Source: Benincasa hispida
Lineage: Eukaryota; Streptophyta; Magnoliopsida; Cucurbitales; Cucurbitaceae
Direction of reading: 5' to 3'
Assembly: GCF_009727055.1 (NCBI RefSeq)
Contig: NC_052359.1
Span: 18,705,322 to 18,769,321 of the forward strand
Length of the DNA: 64,000 nucleotides
Of this stretch, positions 20,963 through 33,130 are shown piece by piece. How positions within the stretch are numbered: the stretch's first letter is position 1; every line of letters begins with the position of its first letter. The position numbers were made by a program, and so were the translations under genes. The notes under the pieces were generated by a model that searched no databases, was not told the origin of the DNA, and saw only the letters and a program-made list of their open reading frames with translations.

Positions 20963-23480
20963 AGTGCTGCGATGCGAGACACACTTTTTAAAAGAAAAAG
21001 AAGAACACGATCATTTAGCTATGATGCACGCTAAGCGATGCGATGAAGTGCTGCGCGATAGCGCTGAGCGATCATTTAGATGTAGAGCTAAGCGATCGTG
21101 GCGTAAGAACTAAACGATACGTTGGATTTTTTAAACGATAGCACTACACGATCGTTTAGCTACGACACGCGCTAAGCGATGTGATTTTTTAGACGTAGAG
21201 CTAAGCGATCATGGCGTAGGAACTAAATGATACGTTGAATTTTCTAAACGATAGCACTACACGATCGTTAGCTACGATGCGCATTAAGCGATGCGATGAA
21301 GTGCTGCGCGATAGCACTGAGCGATCGTTTAGATGTAGAGCTAAGCGATTGTAGTGTAGGAACTAAATGATACGTTGGATTTTCTTAACAATAGCACTAC
21401 ACGATCATTTAGCTACGACGCGCGCTAAGCGATGCGATCGTTTAGATATAGAGCTACGTGATCGTGGCGTGGGAACTAAACGATACGTTGGATTTTCTAA
21501 ACTATAGCACTACATGATCGTTTAGCTACGACGCGCGCTAAGCGATGCGATCGTTTAGATGTAGAGCTAAACGATAGTGGCGTGGAAACTAAACGATACG
21601 TTGGATTTTCTAAACGATGGAGCTAAGCGACCGTTTTTCTCAAGGTGCAATCCAGTTCAGCCTCAAAGGGTTTTTGGAGCGGTTTATGTCCCTTATTAAA
21701 TGCCCACTTTCAATTTCAACGACTAACTTATCAAATTAATTCATATTCCACATAAAATTAATTTATCCAAAAACCATTAACCAAAAACTTTTCTCACCAA
21801 AAATTCAAAAATTCTCCACCATTTTTTTCTTTACAACCCCACGAAAAGTTCTCTTCATCAATTGTTTCTCTTCATCAAATTCTCCACTAAGAAGTTCTCA
21901 TCATCAAAAGTCCAAAACTTGTATCTCACGAAACTGTAATTTTGTACACTCCGTCATAAGAAGGTATGGATTTCATTTTTATATGTATTCTCAATAGTTC
22001 ACTAATTATTAGGAAAATTGACAATGCCCTGCATTTGATATTTATTTATAAATTTTTGGACGTTGATTTTTGGAGTTTGAATTATCGTTGCTTTGTTAAT
22101 TGTATGAAAGGGAAAAGGATTACGATGGAGGAGAGTTGTGGGGTTTGACATTGAGTTGGGCACGACCTACATCAATTCCTTATCGAAGTTTATAGGATAA
22201 GTGGTATAATATTAGATGAGTATAATCTTGTTATAAGATGTATACCTCAATTGAGATCCAAAGCCCCTGCATTTGTAATTCGAAATGATGAAGATCTACA
22301 CACATTCCTTACATAGAAAGAGGTCTCAATAATACCTCTTTACGTATCCATGCTTCCAAAGTGTTCAACAAATCAAGGATTTCATCCAAATAATTCATAT
22401 GTTCGACGAATTGAAGAAATTCCTTCAACATCTAGGACAGTACTGTGGAAGATGAAGTCAGATAGTCAATTTTCTCCCACATATTTTAACCCATCACTTA
22501 CTTCGTCGCCTAGCAATTTGGTGACTCATAACATAGGAAATGATGTAGACCAAGGTCAATATTTCAATGTTTGGTCTTGGAGGGAGAAGGACGATGAAGA
22601 GGAACTCAAGATTAACACCCACCAAACACCTCATGCAGAAGAACGAACAATTGAATACTACAGAGGCTCGTCACATGCAACGGGTCGTGACTTGTCACAT
22701 CCTTCTAGTAGTACAATCACTTTGCCAGGCCAGTCTTATTCTTCTGAAGATGTGCAAGTTGGTGACATATTTATATCTAAGAAGGATTTAAAGATGTTGT
22801 TATCTATGTTATCAATTACCTTTCAGTTTAGGGTGAAGAAGTCGACCACAACATTATACAAAGTTATATGCTTAGTTGAAGAATGCAAAGGGAGACTTCA
22901 GGCCGTTAAATTGAAAAATTGTGAAATATTTAAGATCTCTAAGTATGACAATGTGCACACATGTAGAAATGATATATTGACTAACGATCAGACAAGCTTC
23001 TAGTTGGGTTGTCGGACATCTAATTTCTACATCTAAACAATCGCTCAGTTCTATCACGTAGCATTTCATCACATCGCTTAGCGCGCGTCGTAGCTAAACG
23101 ATTGTGTACTGCCATCGTTTAGAAAATCCACGTATCGTTTAGTTCCTACACCACGATCACTTAGCTCTACATCTAAACGATCACTCAGTTCTATCGCATA
23201 GCACTTCATTGAATCATTTAGCGCGCGTCGTAGCTAAACGATCGTGTAGTGCCATCATTTAGAAAATCTAACATATTCCCACGCCACGATCGCTTAGCTC
23301 TACATCTAAACGATCGCTCAAAGTTATCGCGTAGCACTTTATCGCATCACTTAGTGCACGTCGTAGTTAAACGATCGTATAGTGTCATCATTTAGAAAAT
23401 CCAACGTATCGTTTAGTTCCCACCGATCATAGCTAAGAGATCGTTTAGTACTAAGCGATGCTACTAAGCGATCGTTTAGT
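20963..23480. mobile_element. Internally deleted MULE (Mutator-like) with inverted subterminal arrays
   Basis: The left array (about 20,985-21,630) and right array (about 23,020-23,475) consist of the same words in opposite orientation: GCTAAGCGATGCGAT, ACGATCGTTTAGCTACGA, AGATGTAGAGCTAAGCGAT, GGAACTAAACGATACGTTGG. In the left array the ACTAAAYGATACGTTG word recurs at about 21,107, 21,214, 21,361, 21,474 and 21,588. Between the arrays lies the N-terminal part of a MuDR-type transposase. Array-like subterminal inverted repeats are common in MULEs. I could not fix exact termini or a 9-bp TSD. Confidence 0.65.
22104..23025 (+). pseudogene. MuDR-type transposase, N-terminal fragment
   Basis: The readable frame begins near 22,155 with LHQFLIEVYRISGI and YNLVIRCIP, the PB1-like N-terminal region of plant MULE transposases. 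It is interrupted by TAG at 22,314-22,316 and resumes in frame. From 22,350 it is open for 217 codons: an acidic, Ser/Thr-rich linker, then VQVGDIFISKKDLKMLLSML, FQFRVKKSTTTLYKVIC, CKGRLQAVKLKNCEIFKI and HTCRNDILTNDQ, the MuDR DNA-binding domain (C..C..H..C arrangement). After a one-base shift at ~22,985 it gives SSWVVGHLIS and then stops abruptly in the right subterminal array. The catalytic DDE domain, SWIM zinc finger and any Ulp1 domain are deleted. It cannot be a functional transposase but could still bind DNA. Confidence 0.8.
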
Positions 23481-23790
23481 GCCAATACCCGCCCCCTCTC
23501 TACCCGGTGCCCTCACCCTACCCGGTCCAATACCCGGCCGGGCCGAGACCAGGCACCACCTACTCTTACCCGATTTTGCCCCTTTCCCCCTTATCCTTTT
23601 CTCCGTTTCCCATCCATACCCGGTCATTCCCATTCATACCCGGTCGAAATACACATACGGCCCGACCGGTCTGCCACCAGGCACAATCCCTCTTCCCCAA
23701 ATCTATCCCCAAGCAACCTCAAACTTGCCCCCGGGTCACAATGGTATGAGGCCCGACCGGATAAGACCGATTTCCGAAAATGCATTTTAG
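23480..23790 (+). repeat. GC- and pyrimidine-rich island with recurrent TACCCGGT
   Basis: It contrasts sharply with its AT-rich flanks. CTACCCGGT or TACCCGGYC occurs near 23,508, 23,517, 23,531, 23,617 and 23,636. A 110-codon frame (23,458-23,790) is proline-rich simply because the strand is C-rich, and begins inside the MULE array. I do not call it a gene. It may be a captured segment or the terminal part of the MULE. Confidence 0.55.
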
Positions 23791-24251
23791 GTTCAAACAT
23801 ATTCAGAAAATGCCGAACATGATGTTTTTAGAAAAAAAATAACATTCAACATAAATCTAACATAGATTTCAAATATTCACACAAGAACATCTAACATAAA
23901 CTAACACATTGAGTGAAACAAAATGAAAATTCATACTTTAGTTGAAAACTCCCAATGTTCTTTAATGAAAAGGAGAATGACAAGGAAATGTAGAATGGGA
24001 AGAGTGAAATGGAGTGAGATTGATAACTTTTGAAATGGAGAAGAGTAAAAATAGAAAAGAAAAGTGAGGGTTTGGAGGGTTTGGTGAGTTTTGAAATGTG
24101 ACGGGTATTAGGGTAATTTTCAGGGTAAAAAAACATATTTTTTAAAAAGATCCAAAAATCAAAATCAAAACTTGAAAAAAGTTACTTTTGTCAATTACCC
24201 AAAATATAGCTAGCAAACGAAAATACAAGGTAATTAATGAAACCGAATAAT
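23791..24251. other. AT-rich spacer
   Basis: No gene recognised. The minus-strand 81-codon frame at 23,891-24,136 is Phe/Ser-rich low-complexity sequence. Confidence 0.5.
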
Positions 24252-24321
24252 AAATTGATAACACAAGAACCAATAAACCTAATTAAATTAGATGGAAATG
24301 ATTAACACTCCCTAAATATGC
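24252..24321 (+). repeat. Right copy of the 71-bp direct repeat
   Basis: See the left copy at 20,832-20,902. Same orientation, similar length, about 85-90 percent identical by eye. Confidence 0.8.
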
Positions 24322-25946
24322 ATTAACCAAAAAGAAAATAGAAACCAAAAGAACCTACCATTCAAAAGAAATCCCTTAAACTGCTTGTGAATATGAAATA
24401 GAATGTATCAAGAAATTTGGAAACTTACCATTTTGACCCTTCATCCGTACCAAATGAATTTCTTTTTAAATGTTCAAGTCATCCTAAAATATAATCCTAC
24501 AAACAGAGATTTCGGTTCATCTAATGACGGGAGGGTTATAATTTATCTTAGTTAGTTACCACCTTGAATGTGGTATCTTCTGAAAAATCAATCACAAAAT
24601 TATCATTGATTGATTACATAAAGATCAACACTTTCTCTTGCCTTATTAGACGCTATAAATCATTGCAAATCCGATTCCTAGTTCCCATGTAAATATCAAT
24701 CATAAATGTGATTAAAAAAAAAAAAAAAAACTCTTTCTTCCTTCTATATCTCTTCTGTATGTTGTAGAGATGAAAAATAATGAGAAATTTATAATTTAAA
24801 GGTCTAATTATCTTCTATTAATCAATATACAACTAAAATTGAAAAAAAAAATTGATTAGATGTTTTAGAACAATATCTAAATAAGAAAACATAAATCAAG
24901 ATTTGAAAACATAAAATAAAAAAAATCATAAATCGATAAAGAAAGACAATATGGATTTCATAGAATTGGAATGACATGACCTCAAACTTGAAGACGGCTC
25001 AAAAATTTAGTAAAGATTTTGATTTCTAAATTTAAATCAATCAACACAAAATATAATTACATAAAGACTGATAAGAACGTTATGGGATTGTTAATCATTT
25101 CCATTAAGATAAAAAATGAGATAATGAAAGTCATGAACTAAAACAAACTCAATAGACAATATAAACAAGTCAATGGATAATTACCTATAAATCTAAACAA
25201 GTAAGCCTATCAAACCAAGAGAAAGGACTAATAGCAACAATATTCATTTAGAAAAATGCATGATATAAACAAAAATAATTATAAACTTATAAATGCAAAA
25301 GAACTCAATAGAAGCCATAAACAAACTTATCAACCAAACCAAGTTACAAACTTATCAAAACTAAGAGAAAGTACTAATAGACAACTAAGCTTATCAAAAG
25401 AAGTTGACTCAACAAGATAATGAAACTCATGAACTAAAGCCAACTCTAATAGAAATTATAACAACTCAGTGGAAATCATAAACAATAACTAAGTTATGGC
25501 TACCATAACTAATGATAGTCAGAGCACTCCAACTCATATTCTAATCTAAATTTTTAAAACAAACTTAAGCTTTAAGATGAATGCATTAAAATATTATCTT
25601 TTAAAGAGTACATATCATGCTAGTTTCAACTTCACCTATTAATTGTTATACTCTTAAAACAATTGCAAGGTTTCCTAAAGAAAAAGAAAATAGTGGTAGA
25701 GGTTAAACTTAGTTGTCAACCAATCAAATTATGAGTATATTAAAATTGATATGATAAAGTGCATAAAAAATTTTATACAACTAAACAACACAAATAATTC
25801 AACTAATCAAAAGAAATAAACTCAATAAGGTAGCCAAACTAATGAACACATTAATTGACTTTGAAGAATTTTAATGACTTAGGACCAAGTTGAAATGGTT
25901 CGAAGAAGTCGAAAACTAATCCAAAGCTACAAATATAAGTTTCAAG
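24322..25946. other. AT-rich intergenic DNA
   Basis: No gene supported. Several A-rich stretches with weak internal repetition (ACTCAATAGA, AACTTATCAA) but no defined unit. Confidence 0.55.
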
Positions 25947-25949
25947 TGT

Positions 25950-27912
25950 CACTATAATAATATTTGTCTTCTCCGACGAAATTTTTTGCGACGCTTATCG
26001 TCGGGAAAAGTGTCTTTTCCCGACAGTTTTTTTTATTGTCGGGAGAAAATAGCTATCCCGACGGTGTAATAAAAAGAGACGGGATAGGGTGAAATTTTTG
26101 AAGCAATTTGTGTACGGGTCGGGAAAAAATTGGGTTGAAATTTTTTGTTTAGGAGCTATCCCGACACTATACATATGGCCTCGGATAGTGTCGGGAGAGG
26201 GTTTTATTTTAGACTTTAATTTAGTGGTTTGTTTTAGAAATTTAGATGAGGTTAAGTATTATTATTGTGAAATTGAAGTGATTTATTTACTAAGTTGAAG
26301 TGATTTGTTTACTAATTTTAGAGATTTGTTTGTAGGTGGTGATTGAAATTAGTTTAAATTTTAATGTTTTTACTTTTAAGTTGAAGTTTTAGATTAGTTA
26401 TATTAGTTTATGTTTTAGATTAGTTTAAGTTTTAAATAAAATACTAAATCCTAGCTTGAATTTATGCAGTTGTGATCTCCATAGCCAAGTTGAGGTTCTT
26501 GATACTTGAACCAAGGTTGGATCTTCTATCCTTTTCTATGTTTTGGTGGCTTTCTATTATGCCAATGGTAAGCATGGATATTTGATAAAGTAAATTTTTT
26601 CCTTTGTTCGATTATATTCAAATATTTCCCGTTAACTAAGTAGTTTAAATTCTATTTCTAGATTTGATTTTAGCTTATAAGGTATTTTGTAATGGCTATA
26701 TGTTTCTACTTTACATGTTTGTTTTGTTCTTAATTACTTATGAGATATCGACCACAAAAGAGGTTTATTTTGAAGTCTCATATTTATTTTTTACTTGTTT
26801 CTATTTTACATGTTGTTTATCTTTTAATATTTTTTTAAATATATTAATTATATTTAAAGCATTATATTCCAGTTGGACTATGTATTATTTGAACTAGTTA
26901 AACAAAGTGGATTATTTGATTTAATCTTGAAATGGAATTGAGTTGATCTTGTCTATCACTTTGCATCCTTATTTTAGTTGATCTTGTTTTGTTCTCACCA
27001 TAGGTTTAGTTTAATTATAATTTGGTATTACTATTAGTTTGTGATATATAGATAAATGCATAGTCATGTTTAAGTTTTGTATTAATGTTGCTAATTGTAC
27101 TTTGTAAGTATCTCGGCATTTATGTTTAAGTAAGAAGTAGAAAAGAATGAAGATATTTTTGTGGATATTATGTAATATAGATTTGTATTTGTAGGTATTT
27201 CAAGATTTATATTTTGTGGATATTATATAATTGTAATTAACTTTGTGAAACTAATTAAATTATATAAAGAAAACTAATTAAATGTAATTTTTTTTTATTT
27301 TAGTTTATTCATTTAAATTTGTAAGATTCAAGTAGGTTTTAATTTATGTATTTAAAAAAAAACAAAAAATTAATCGGTTTCATTTTCATTAAATTAGAAA
27401 AGTTTTATATAAAAATAGATCATTGCCGATACCAAACTTTAAGGCGTTGGGAAAACAACAAAAGAATGTAAAATTTTGAAACCTTTCCTGACGCCAAATT
27501 AGATTAGTGTCGGAAAAGATAACCTCTTCCGATGCTAATTCAAATTGGCGTCGGGAAGGTATCCTCTTCTGATGCTAATCTTTTGGATTTGTCCACATAA
27601 CCAACCTTTTGCTGACGCAAAAGAACTAGCATCAGCATAAGCTATTTATCTCGACGCCAATAAATCAATTTTTGGCATTGGAAAATGTGACTATTGCTGA
27701 TGCAACCATTTTGGTGTCGGCATATCTCCTCCCAATTCCAAACGTTGAGAGTTCAATTTTTTCCGACGAAGAATTTTTTTTTTTGCATTGGGATAGGGTT
27801 TTCCAACGAGACTTTCTCGACGACCTTGTCGACGGTCAAAAAAGCGTTGAAAAAGCATTTTCTGACGCTTGGGCTTTTCCCTCTGTCGGCAAAAACATAA
27901 TTTTTTGTAGTG
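25950..27912. mobile_element. Non-autonomous CACTA element, 1,963 bp, TSD TGT
   Basis: The left end is CACTATAATAATATTTGTC. The right end ends in TTTTTTGTAGTG, whose reverse complement is CACTACAAAAAATTATG. The 3-bp flanks are both TGT (25,947-25,949 and 27,913-27,915). Subterminal regions (25,970-26,200 and 27,420-27,890) are full of CCGACG/CGTCGG words in both orientations, as in En/Spm elements. No transposase similarity inside, so mobilisation would need an autonomous partner. Interior ORFs at 26,089-26,298, 26,664-26,897 and 27,672-27,998 look like chance frames. Confidence 0.85.
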
Positions 27913-27915
27913 TGT

Positions 27916-28760
27916 TAGGAACCATTACAAAGCACCTTAAATTTTTTTTGAAAGGATCTAAAGAGTGTTTTTATCTGATAAATTTTAATACCGGTTGAAG
28001 TTCACATAAAAGGGATCAAATGCTTGCTAAAATAAACTGAACAAGTTTATGTTTTATGAATCCAAAAGAAGTACATCTCTAGATCCAAAGAAATGGTACA
28101 AACAAAGAAAAAATGGAGTAAATGTTTGATAGCAAGAATAAATGACGAAAAAGAAGAAATGAAGTCATCTACATAATAAAGCCCTTGTCGCTTAATAAAG
28201 CCCATACTATTTAAAACATACAACTTAATTGAAACTACAAAAGATTTTTAAAAGAAAACCAACCACCAACATATTTAGTTTTAAGGCATAAGAGCTACTA
28301 ATCGAGTGACCAAAAACCATCAACATTCACTATTTTTCATATGTGAAAAAAAAAACTAAAACATACTTTCAATACAAACAATTCCAAACAACCATATACT
28401 TTCATTTGGCCGAAACAATTAAAAATACACAACTATAAAATCAATCCTCAAATTAGATAAACATACTTTCAAACATTTGGAACATACTTTCAAACTCTTA
28501 TCAAATCATACTAGTTAAAATTAAATTTTGAAGAAATGTGGAAACTACTTAAAATTCTCGATCCAAATTTCATTGACTTGAACAAAGTGTCAACTTTTAA
28601 AGTCTACACAGTCAAAGACAAAACTAAGATATATTAAAAAACCTTAATAAATAGTTCCTTAAACCTAAGCCCGTTAAATACTTACTAAACTTACTCAAAT
28701 AGTCCAAAAAAATTGCTAATTGATTTTAAATTAATTTACATCATCTAAAAGTCTTTGGAA
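27916..28760. other. AT-rich intergenic DNA
   Basis: I see nothing recognisable. Confidence 0.55.
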
Positions 28761-29205
28761 TGTTAGGATTGATGTCTTAAATCTAGTATATCCCGTGATT
28801 TATGGTTTTTGTTAACAAAATTTATTTATCTAATAAAATCATAGGTATTTTATTTGACATTTTTACAATATTAATATTTTATTTTGTTCCCTTTTTCTTC
28901 CTCAAATTTCTTGGAGACCACAATTCCAAAATCTTTGAATCCTAGAGAATAGCAAGATAATATTGTTGGTGGTGTCCATCTTGATTAGAGAAGCTCGAGA
29001 TTATCAAAAATGGTGGAAGAAGAAAGCTTGAGGAATCATCAAAGGTAAGTTTGATTTCTCCTCTTCTCCTCTCTTCTAGCATGCATATGTTTATTTTGAA
29101 TGTTTATCATACAAATGCATGATATGTTTTCTATTTTTGTTTCTTTAAAAACGATTATTTAAATGCAAAGTATTCACACGCTTCCGCTCGAAATTTGATC
29201 CCTTC
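28761..29205 (+). mobile_element. Short (internally deleted) solo LTR related to family A
   Basis: It starts TGTTAGGATTGATG and ends with a CACGCTTCCGCTCGAAATTTG region. A similar end (GTTTCCGCTCCGGAATTAAAT) closes the LTR at 52,240-52,290, and the minus-strand LTR at 41,066 has CTTCCGCTACATATTT. The CAAAGGTAAG-like word near 29,040 parallels CAAAGGTATTG near 1,475. No internal region follows. The exact right end and TSD were not found. Confidence 0.55.
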
Positions 29206-29519
29206 ACGAAAAAATCTAAAGAAGACTATGCCACCTAAATGTTACTCAGAAAAACTTACTTATTTCCTGGACTCCATTACAATCAATAGTTCACCAAGAA
29301 AAAAAGTGGAGAGAAAAACTCAGTAAATGACGCTAATCTCAAAAGAAGATCCAACATCACCAGAGTTAGCAAGAAACGTTCAACTTTTTTCTCACCGTAA
29401 GCAATACATCTCCATAAGATAGTCTCCAACAACTTAACAACAATGAAATTCAAATAAAATTCATAAGTAGAAAGGTTCTTGAATAAGTCATATGATATGG
29501 ACATCTAGTGACACAAAAA
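29206..29519. other. AT-rich spacer
   Basis: Nothing supported. The minus-strand 73-codon ORF here has no family likeness. Confidence 0.5.
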
Positions 29520-29740
29520 TTTCTTCCTTTATTACCTACTTTTTATTAATGGTTTAAAAAACCAAGCCAAATTTTGAGGAAAAAAAAACAACTTTCAAAT
29601 ACTTGTTTTTGTTTTTGGAATTTGGCAAAAAATTCGACCATTATACTTTAAGAAAGATGCAAATCGTTGTAAGAAACGGAGAAGAAATATGTTTAATTTT
29701 CAAAAACCAAAAACAAAAAATGAAATGGTTACTAAATGTG
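29520..29740. repeat. Dispersed repeat family B, copy 2
   Basis: Same order of words as 6,245-6,460, same orientation. An ORF passing through (29,603-29,863) is incidental. Confidence 0.6.
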
Positions 29741-30599
29741 GCCTTACCATTTAGTTTAATTTATGTACAGCAAACTGCTTTTTATTTTGGAAGAAAACCA
29801 AAACAATCTGTAAATACTTCTAATTCTGAAAACATGTCTTCTCCACAATACAGTACATATTGAAAATTTCTTATTGACATCATTTTTATTCTCTAACGCT
29901 TTTTTACATAGCTAACACATTAGAGTAGCTAAAATAAACTCTAGAATTTAGAGTAGTATGTTATATAAACTCTCTAACGCTTTGAGGTGTTGTTTTTGCT
30001 AAAATATTCTCTCTAATAATATTGTTCTTCCTCTGCCTCGTGAACATAGCTAACACATTGTTAGTGAACCATGTATATCTGTGTATTGATACTTTTTTAC
30101 ATTTTTTGTATTCTTTAATTGTCAATTACGTAACAAATACTAATTACAAGAATGAGAGAAGAGTGGAAATTACCTATCAACAAGGAAGGGCAGCCAATTT
30201 CTGGATCATATCAACTAGGCAAATCCATTGATCCTCAAATCATTCGACGACACCGTAGTCAAGCTTTGAATACCCAATATGTACGATTTGAAGTGAAATC
30301 ATAAGTATTATGAAGAAGACTTGCCACACTACTTTAAATTACTTTAACTTTATATGTAGTGTTGTATGGGTTTAATTTTCATCCATCGCTCGTCGAGTAG
30401 ATTTCCATCCACCATCGCTGTGGGTTTCGCATGCCATTCGAGCAAGCGCCACCATGGGATGCAAGGACGCACCGTCGTGGGCTACCATGTTTCGTCGGAG
30501 TGGAGTGGAAAAAAGTGGGAAATAGAGGAATAAAATGAAGGCGAAGAAGAGGGAGGGAAAATCTTTTTGTTAAAAGTATTTTATAAAACAAAATTTTTA
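29741..30599. other. Intergenic DNA with a small CACTAC/GTAGTG palindrome
   Basis: No gene. At 30,327-30,361 a 35-bp segment starts CACTAC and ends GTAGTG, resembling the two ends of a CACTA-like element fused with almost no interior. The part at 30,390-30,500 is GC-richer, without coding likeness. Confidence 0.45.
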
Positions 30600-30827
30600 T
30601 ATACATTTTAGTGACACCTTAAAATGTTGCTAAAAGTTGTTAATATTTAGTAATATTGGTTAACACATTGCAAATATTTTTAATGAACAACGATTTAAAA
30701 AGCGTTGCTAATAATGATTTATTGCGACATTTTTTTTAATACATTGCTATAAATGACCTTTTATTGATAAAAAAAAAACTTGTGTCGCTAAGAAAGTATC
30801 ATTGAAAGTAACCATTTTTTTGTAGTG
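30600..30827. mobile_element. Possible right end of a CACTA-like element
   Basis: It ends in TTTTTTTGTAGTG, the same terminal signature as the elements ending at 27,912 and 49,500. Subterminal words GCGACA/TTGCTAA recur before it. No matching left end or TSD was found. Confidence 0.35.
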
Positions 30828-31204
30828 AGAATCAATATGAAGAATTTGACTTCATGGAATAAATATTGAAATCAAGCTTAAGAGAATAGATAATCAATCC
30901 TAGAACTTTTAATGTAGAAAAGAAGGATGTAGAAAAGAAGGATGATAGGTTTATTTCTCATATTGTTAAGGCCATATTAAGGTCCAATATTAGGCTAGGT
31001 TTTAAGTATAAAATCAAAAAGCACCAGCCGATTGAATGTGGTATCATGTTGAGAAAATGTAGAGAAAAATTAGAAAAGATATCCAGAAAAAAAAAAAACT
31101 ATTCGTACAGTACTCCTTTTCAGTTTTTTGAAGATCGATTCGTAATGCAATCAAGTTAAAATCTTGTTGATACAAGGATATTCAATCTACATGATGGATA
31201 TTGG
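30828..31204. other. AT-rich spacer
   Basis: No gene. A 16-bp direct duplication (GTAGAAAAGAAGGATG) lies near 30,914-30,945. Confidence 0.55.
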
Positions 31205-31460
31205 GAATGCGACTAAAGTCCCACATTGGTTAGATAAGAGGAGGATTATGGGTATATAAGTGAGAATGACTATCTCCATTGATACGAGGCCTTTTGGGTG
31301 AAACCAAAAGTATGACATATTCATTGTTCAGGTTTTTAAGGCATCGGAAGAAGTTTGTTCACGTCAAAATTGCTTGCATCTTTACTTGATAATTATTGTT
31401 GTTTATAGTTAACTAATTTTCCATTAGATTCGCACATGAGGGGACAATTGATTCAATGAA
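31205..31460 (+). mobile_element. LTR-like repeat with TCCCACATTG box and TATA box at 24-bp spacing
   Basis: GTCCCACATTG (31,218-31,228), 24 bases, then TATATAAG (31,253-31,260). About 40 bases on comes CGAGGCCTTTTGGG. The tail (GTTCACGTC... TTGATAATTATTGTTG...TAGTTAACTAATTTTCC) recurs in degenerate form at 33,000-33,130. The box pair resembles the upstream element and TATA of plant snRNA promoters. An LTR is my preferred reading because the tail resembles copia leader sequence. Confidence 0.45.
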
Positions 31461-32999
31461 TTTAGTATTTATCCTAACAAAGTGGGATTATGAGAATTTT
31501 GGAACTAAGTAATCATTATTAATTTAAATTAGTTGAAAAATTATTTCTTTAAACGACACACTCTCTTGTTTGAAGGAACAAACAAAGAAGTCTTAAAAAC
31601 ATAAATACTTAAAAACATAAAAGATAAGCATCAATAAAAATATCATAATTAGGTATATCAAACTATATTATATTCAATTTCAAATTATGTTTGTTTTACT
31701 TCGTAGTCTTATTCTAAAATTTTCATTTTCATGCATGCATAGTCACAAGATATTTACTTTTCATTTTCTTTTTTATGGAAAAAAAAGATTGTCTCATCTA
31801 TTTAAAAACTAACAAAAAGCTAATTTCAATTGATAAATTACAAAAAAAAAATTAATTTAAAAAACTAATACATAAGAAATATTTAACGAAAAATTCAATT
31901 CTAAATATAAAAAAATTAAACAAAAATGCATAAAAAATCAGAATTGAAAATTACCAAAACTTTAATTTCAATGGTTAGGAATCTAAAAAAAATATTAATT
32001 AAGCAATCTCCAACACAATCTAAATACATGCAAATCTACTATTTAAGTGTTTAAATAATAAAATCATGAGATAATCATTATGCCACGAGAATCAATGATG
32101 AACTAGAGCTAAAAGACTTTGAGAAGGAATAAATACTTGCTTTCGAGATAAGTTTCTAACCAATGATGAAGAGTTACAACTATTAAGCTCTAAGATTCAT
32201 TTCGTAATGGTCACTTATTTGCTTATCACCATCTTTCTCTCTCATTTTACAACCAAATATAACTCACAACTATTGCTCCATAAGTGAAATTCATGTAGCA
32301 TTTTGAAGAAATAAAAGTTACCATCAGTCCACGGCAAAATCATTACCCACGTAGTCCTCTGTTTTGACAAACGAGTTCGATTTCTCCGATGACTCTAGCA
32401 GTATTAAAATTATTACAATAATGGCAGTATTAAAATCACTTTTGTTTGCTGCCATTATTTTTGCTTTAATCTTTCCTTTTTTTTCCTTGGAATTGGGCAA
32501 TGAACTCAATGTGTTTGTTAATTTATTTCTTGGACAACGCTTTTTAAAATTTTGAGTTTCAAAGTTATTTAGTTGTATCCAATCAAGAATATTTTCACAT
32601 ATTGAATTTGCTATGTAACCCTAACAGTTACATCTTTGTTTAACATGGGTTTGATAGTGTAAGCATGCTCTGTTCTCTCTCTCTCTCGTATTTATATGAG
32701 AGGGGAAGAGAGTAATGTAAGGTTAGTGTAGAGCAAGAAGGGTTGAGATTAAAAGGGTTGTTCATAGTTGAGCTGCCATTTTTTAGGTCAAGCTCCCACA
32801 CTTTTATGTCTTCAAAATGACACATTGAGGTTCACTTTTTGAAGAGTAGTCGTGAGTTCAATTTGGTTGAAGCTTCATTTAGGGATTAAAAAGACCCATT
32901 TAAAACATGAAGAATCAAATAGACACATACTTGAAAATTCAAGGACTAAAAAGATAATTTTTCAAATAATAATAATAATAATAGTTTATTATTATGTTT
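31461..32999. other. AT-rich intergenic DNA
   Basis: No gene I can support. The plus-strand frame at 32,364-32,555 includes a hydrophobic stretch but lacks other support. A (TC)n run lies near 32,676, and (AAT)n near 32,968. Confidence 0.5.
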
Positions 33000-33130
33000 T
33001 TCGTACGTGGTTTTCTATTCCTTACCAGGAGATGTTTTTCCACATTAAAAATGTTTGTATTTGTTTGATAATTATTATTGTTTCTAGTTCACTAATTTCC
33101 TATTATATTCAAATGAGAGAGGATAATTTA
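33000..33130 (+). repeat. Degenerate tail of the 31.2-kb LTR-like repeat
   Basis: TTGATAATTATTATTGTTTCTAGTTCACTAATTTCC-type sequence aligns with 31,385-31,435. It is preceded by a TTTTTCCACATTAAAAATG block, typical of copia LTR leaders. Confidence 0.45.

Noticed and set aside
20985..23475. Regularly spaced short repeats, superficially like a CRISPR array
   Set aside because: The genome is plant nuclear DNA, repeats vary in sequence and spacing, occur in inverted pairs and flank a MULE transposase.
23458..23790. 110-codon proline-rich ORF
   Set aside because: It starts inside the MULE array and reflects C-rich composition. An overlapping +1 frame is equally open. No family likeness.
32364..32555. 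Small ORF with a hydrophobic, signal-peptide-like stretch
   Set aside because: Only 63 codons in AT-rich DNA, where T-rich codons give hydrophobic residues by chance. No conserved mature part, and an overlapping antisense ORF is just as long.
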